A stretch of DNA of 64,000 nucleotides. Source: Sphagnum compactum. Taxonomy: Eukaryota; Bryophyta; Sphagnopsida; Sphagnales. This document shows positions 62,820 through 64,000 of this stretch, one piece after another. The position numbers were made by a program, and so were the translations under genes. The stretch covers positions 7,192,001 through 7,256,000 of the forward strand of contig OZ234498.1 of NCBI GenBank assembly GCA_965153455.1. The letters run 5' to 3'. Each line of letters begins with the position of its first letter. The first letter of the stretch is position 1. Under the pieces are notes generated by a model. The model was given only the letters and a program-made list of their open reading frames with translations. It was not told the DNA's origin and ran no database searches.

Positions 62820-63353
62820 TAGTGCAACATCTTCAGAGAGAGGATCAAAAGACAAAAATGGGATTTCAAGGGTTTTATCTTCTTTTTCCTAGATCACTGC
62901 TGGCCATTGAGTTGGGTGATGTTTAATTTCTGCTTCAACAAAGATACAGCAAATACTGAAAATCAGTTCACATTATGTGTTTTAATGGTGTATTATTGGT
63001 CTACATTGATTCTGAAAAAACCTCCTTCATCGACATAGGGTTCAGAGAAACTCCAAAGATGCATAAAGAAAGACCTCCTCTGATTTCTCTAGTGTATCTA
63101 GAGAGCACTTTGCAACACTTCAAAAAATCCTACCTTTCAAAAACGGAAGTTCCAGTCCTTTGGGCATTCTGTTTTTTGTAAAGCTATCACAGGGGAAAAA
63201 ATGAAAAACAAAAAAATAAGAGCTTGCTGTTTACACTTGGTAAAGCCTTACTGAAAACAGGCAGCACTCAGCTACCGCCTCGCATTGGGCCTCCAGTTAC
63301 CAAATGCTTGCAACGAAAGCAGGCTGGGGGAAGAAGACCTTGAATGCTGCAAA
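62820..63353. other. Intergenic; no gene seen
   Basis: A 68-codon frame at 62975-63181 has no recognisable motif. Confidence 0.45.
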
Positions 63354-63491
63354 GTTCAGGAGCCTACTACACATGCAGTTTGTGGTGGACTCATAATTCT
63401 TTCTGGTGTGTGATTCTCCGGAGTTCAGGAGTCTACTACACATGCAGTTTGCGGTGGACCCATGATTCTTTCTGGTGTGTGATTCTCGGGG
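63354..63491. repeat. Two-copy 69-bp tandem repeat
   Basis: GTTCAGGAG(C/T)CTACTACACA ... TTCTTTCTGGTGTGTGATTC occurs at 63354 and 63423 with about five differences. Confidence 0.92.
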
Positions 63492-64000
63492 TTATTATCA
63501 TGGTCAAGGTTTAGAGAAAGCTTAATACCAACATGGCATTCATTTACTGGCTCTGAGCATGAACAGATATGGCCCCGACCGCAATGGCCTGGTTGCTCTT
63601 ATCAACCTTCTGAAATATGAATATGTAGATCACTAGCTTAAAAACAAATAGCTAAAGAGATAGGTACAAAAGATTATTCGACATCACCTTTTGCCTGACG
63701 ACGGACTCTAGGCAAGCAACCCAGCCCAACTTAGTTCGAGGTGCAGGACTTAGGTGGATGGCTTGCTTGCTACATACAGCCTGTAGTTGCCAGAGGCTCA
63801 AGGTATATATATATATAACTAGTACCTTGTCAAATGAGATGGTAAAATTAGTACGTAGTCGAATGAGGTCGTCACCATTGGGGTTTTTGATGCAATGTAA
63901 CCCATACACATGATGCAACTGGGCTTCGTAAGTTGTTAACAATTTGTCAAATCTAGCTCCCTATTGAACCATTCAACCTGGTGCCCCCAAGAAAAAAACA
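63492..64000. other. Window edge; possible minus-strand exons, not identified
   Basis: On the minus strand an open block ending near 63826 (SFDK followed by a GTAC donor) and another starting after a TTTCAG acceptor near 63613 (KVDKSNQAIAVGAISVH, then stop) could be the last exons of a gene beyond the window. Another frame is also open and I recognise no family. A (TA)n run lies at 63804-63817. Confidence 0.2.

Noticed and set aside
63560-63950. Possible last exons of a minus-strand gene
   Set aside because: Two reading frames are equally open and neither resembles a known protein; kept only as a note on the window edge.

Overview
This is a nuclear window from a green plant, probably a non-seed streptophyte such as a bryophyte, lycophyte or charophyte. 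The genes have many short introns with GT-AG (occasionally GC-AG) borders and long AT-rich gaps. The proteins are plant-type: a PTM-like DDT/PHD protein, a plant-style eEF1B GEF subunit and a plant M16 insulysin homologue. Promoters carry telo-box motifs (AAACCCTA), and the mobile elements include a pogo/Tigger-like transposon and a DUF4371/ZNF862-type hAT relic. The lineage is inferred from gene style only; I could not search a database.

Layout. 1-5781 (+): the C-terminal two thirds of an insulysin-like zinc protease, cut by the window edge. 6751-7078: a Tourist/PIF-like MITE with a TTA target duplication. 7652-12383 (-): a Nopp140/SRP40-type nucleolar phosphoprotein with a LisH N-terminus. 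13075-14552: a pogo/Tigger-like transposon with intact ends and a dead transposase. 18088-27075 (-): a complete DNA topoisomerase II gene in 24 coding segments. 30985-32875 (-): elongation factor 1B nucleotide-exchange subunit. 34.2-34.8 kb: a decayed PIF/Harbinger transposase. 39556-42751 (+): an HD-domain 5'-deoxynucleotidase (HDDC2/YfbR-like). 44994-47207 (+): D-aminoacyl-tRNA deacylase. 51.0-53.1 kb: a decayed hAT-like transposase. 55447-61697 (+): a PTM-like DDT/PHD chromatin protein with two internal coding repeats. The gaps hold AT-rich DNA, minisatellites and several small hairpins.

The genes are ordinary single-copy housekeeping genes and do not form a cluster with a joint task. Topoisomerase II and Nopp140 both have E2F-like and telo-box motifs upstream, and eEF1B has a telo-box; this fits expression in dividing cells.

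I see no convincing new multi-gene system. The points most worth checking are: the start-codon-only first coding exon of topoisomerase II; two GC-AG introns; a stop codon split by an intron in eEF1B; a possible 120-nt in-frame cassette exon in the protease; a 72-bp coding minisatellite and a charged-helix repeat in the PTM-like gene; and satellite arrays next to the promoters of the HDDC2, DTD and PTM-like genes. Exon borders were placed by hand from splice consensus, reading phase and family conservation, and were not tested against transcripts.
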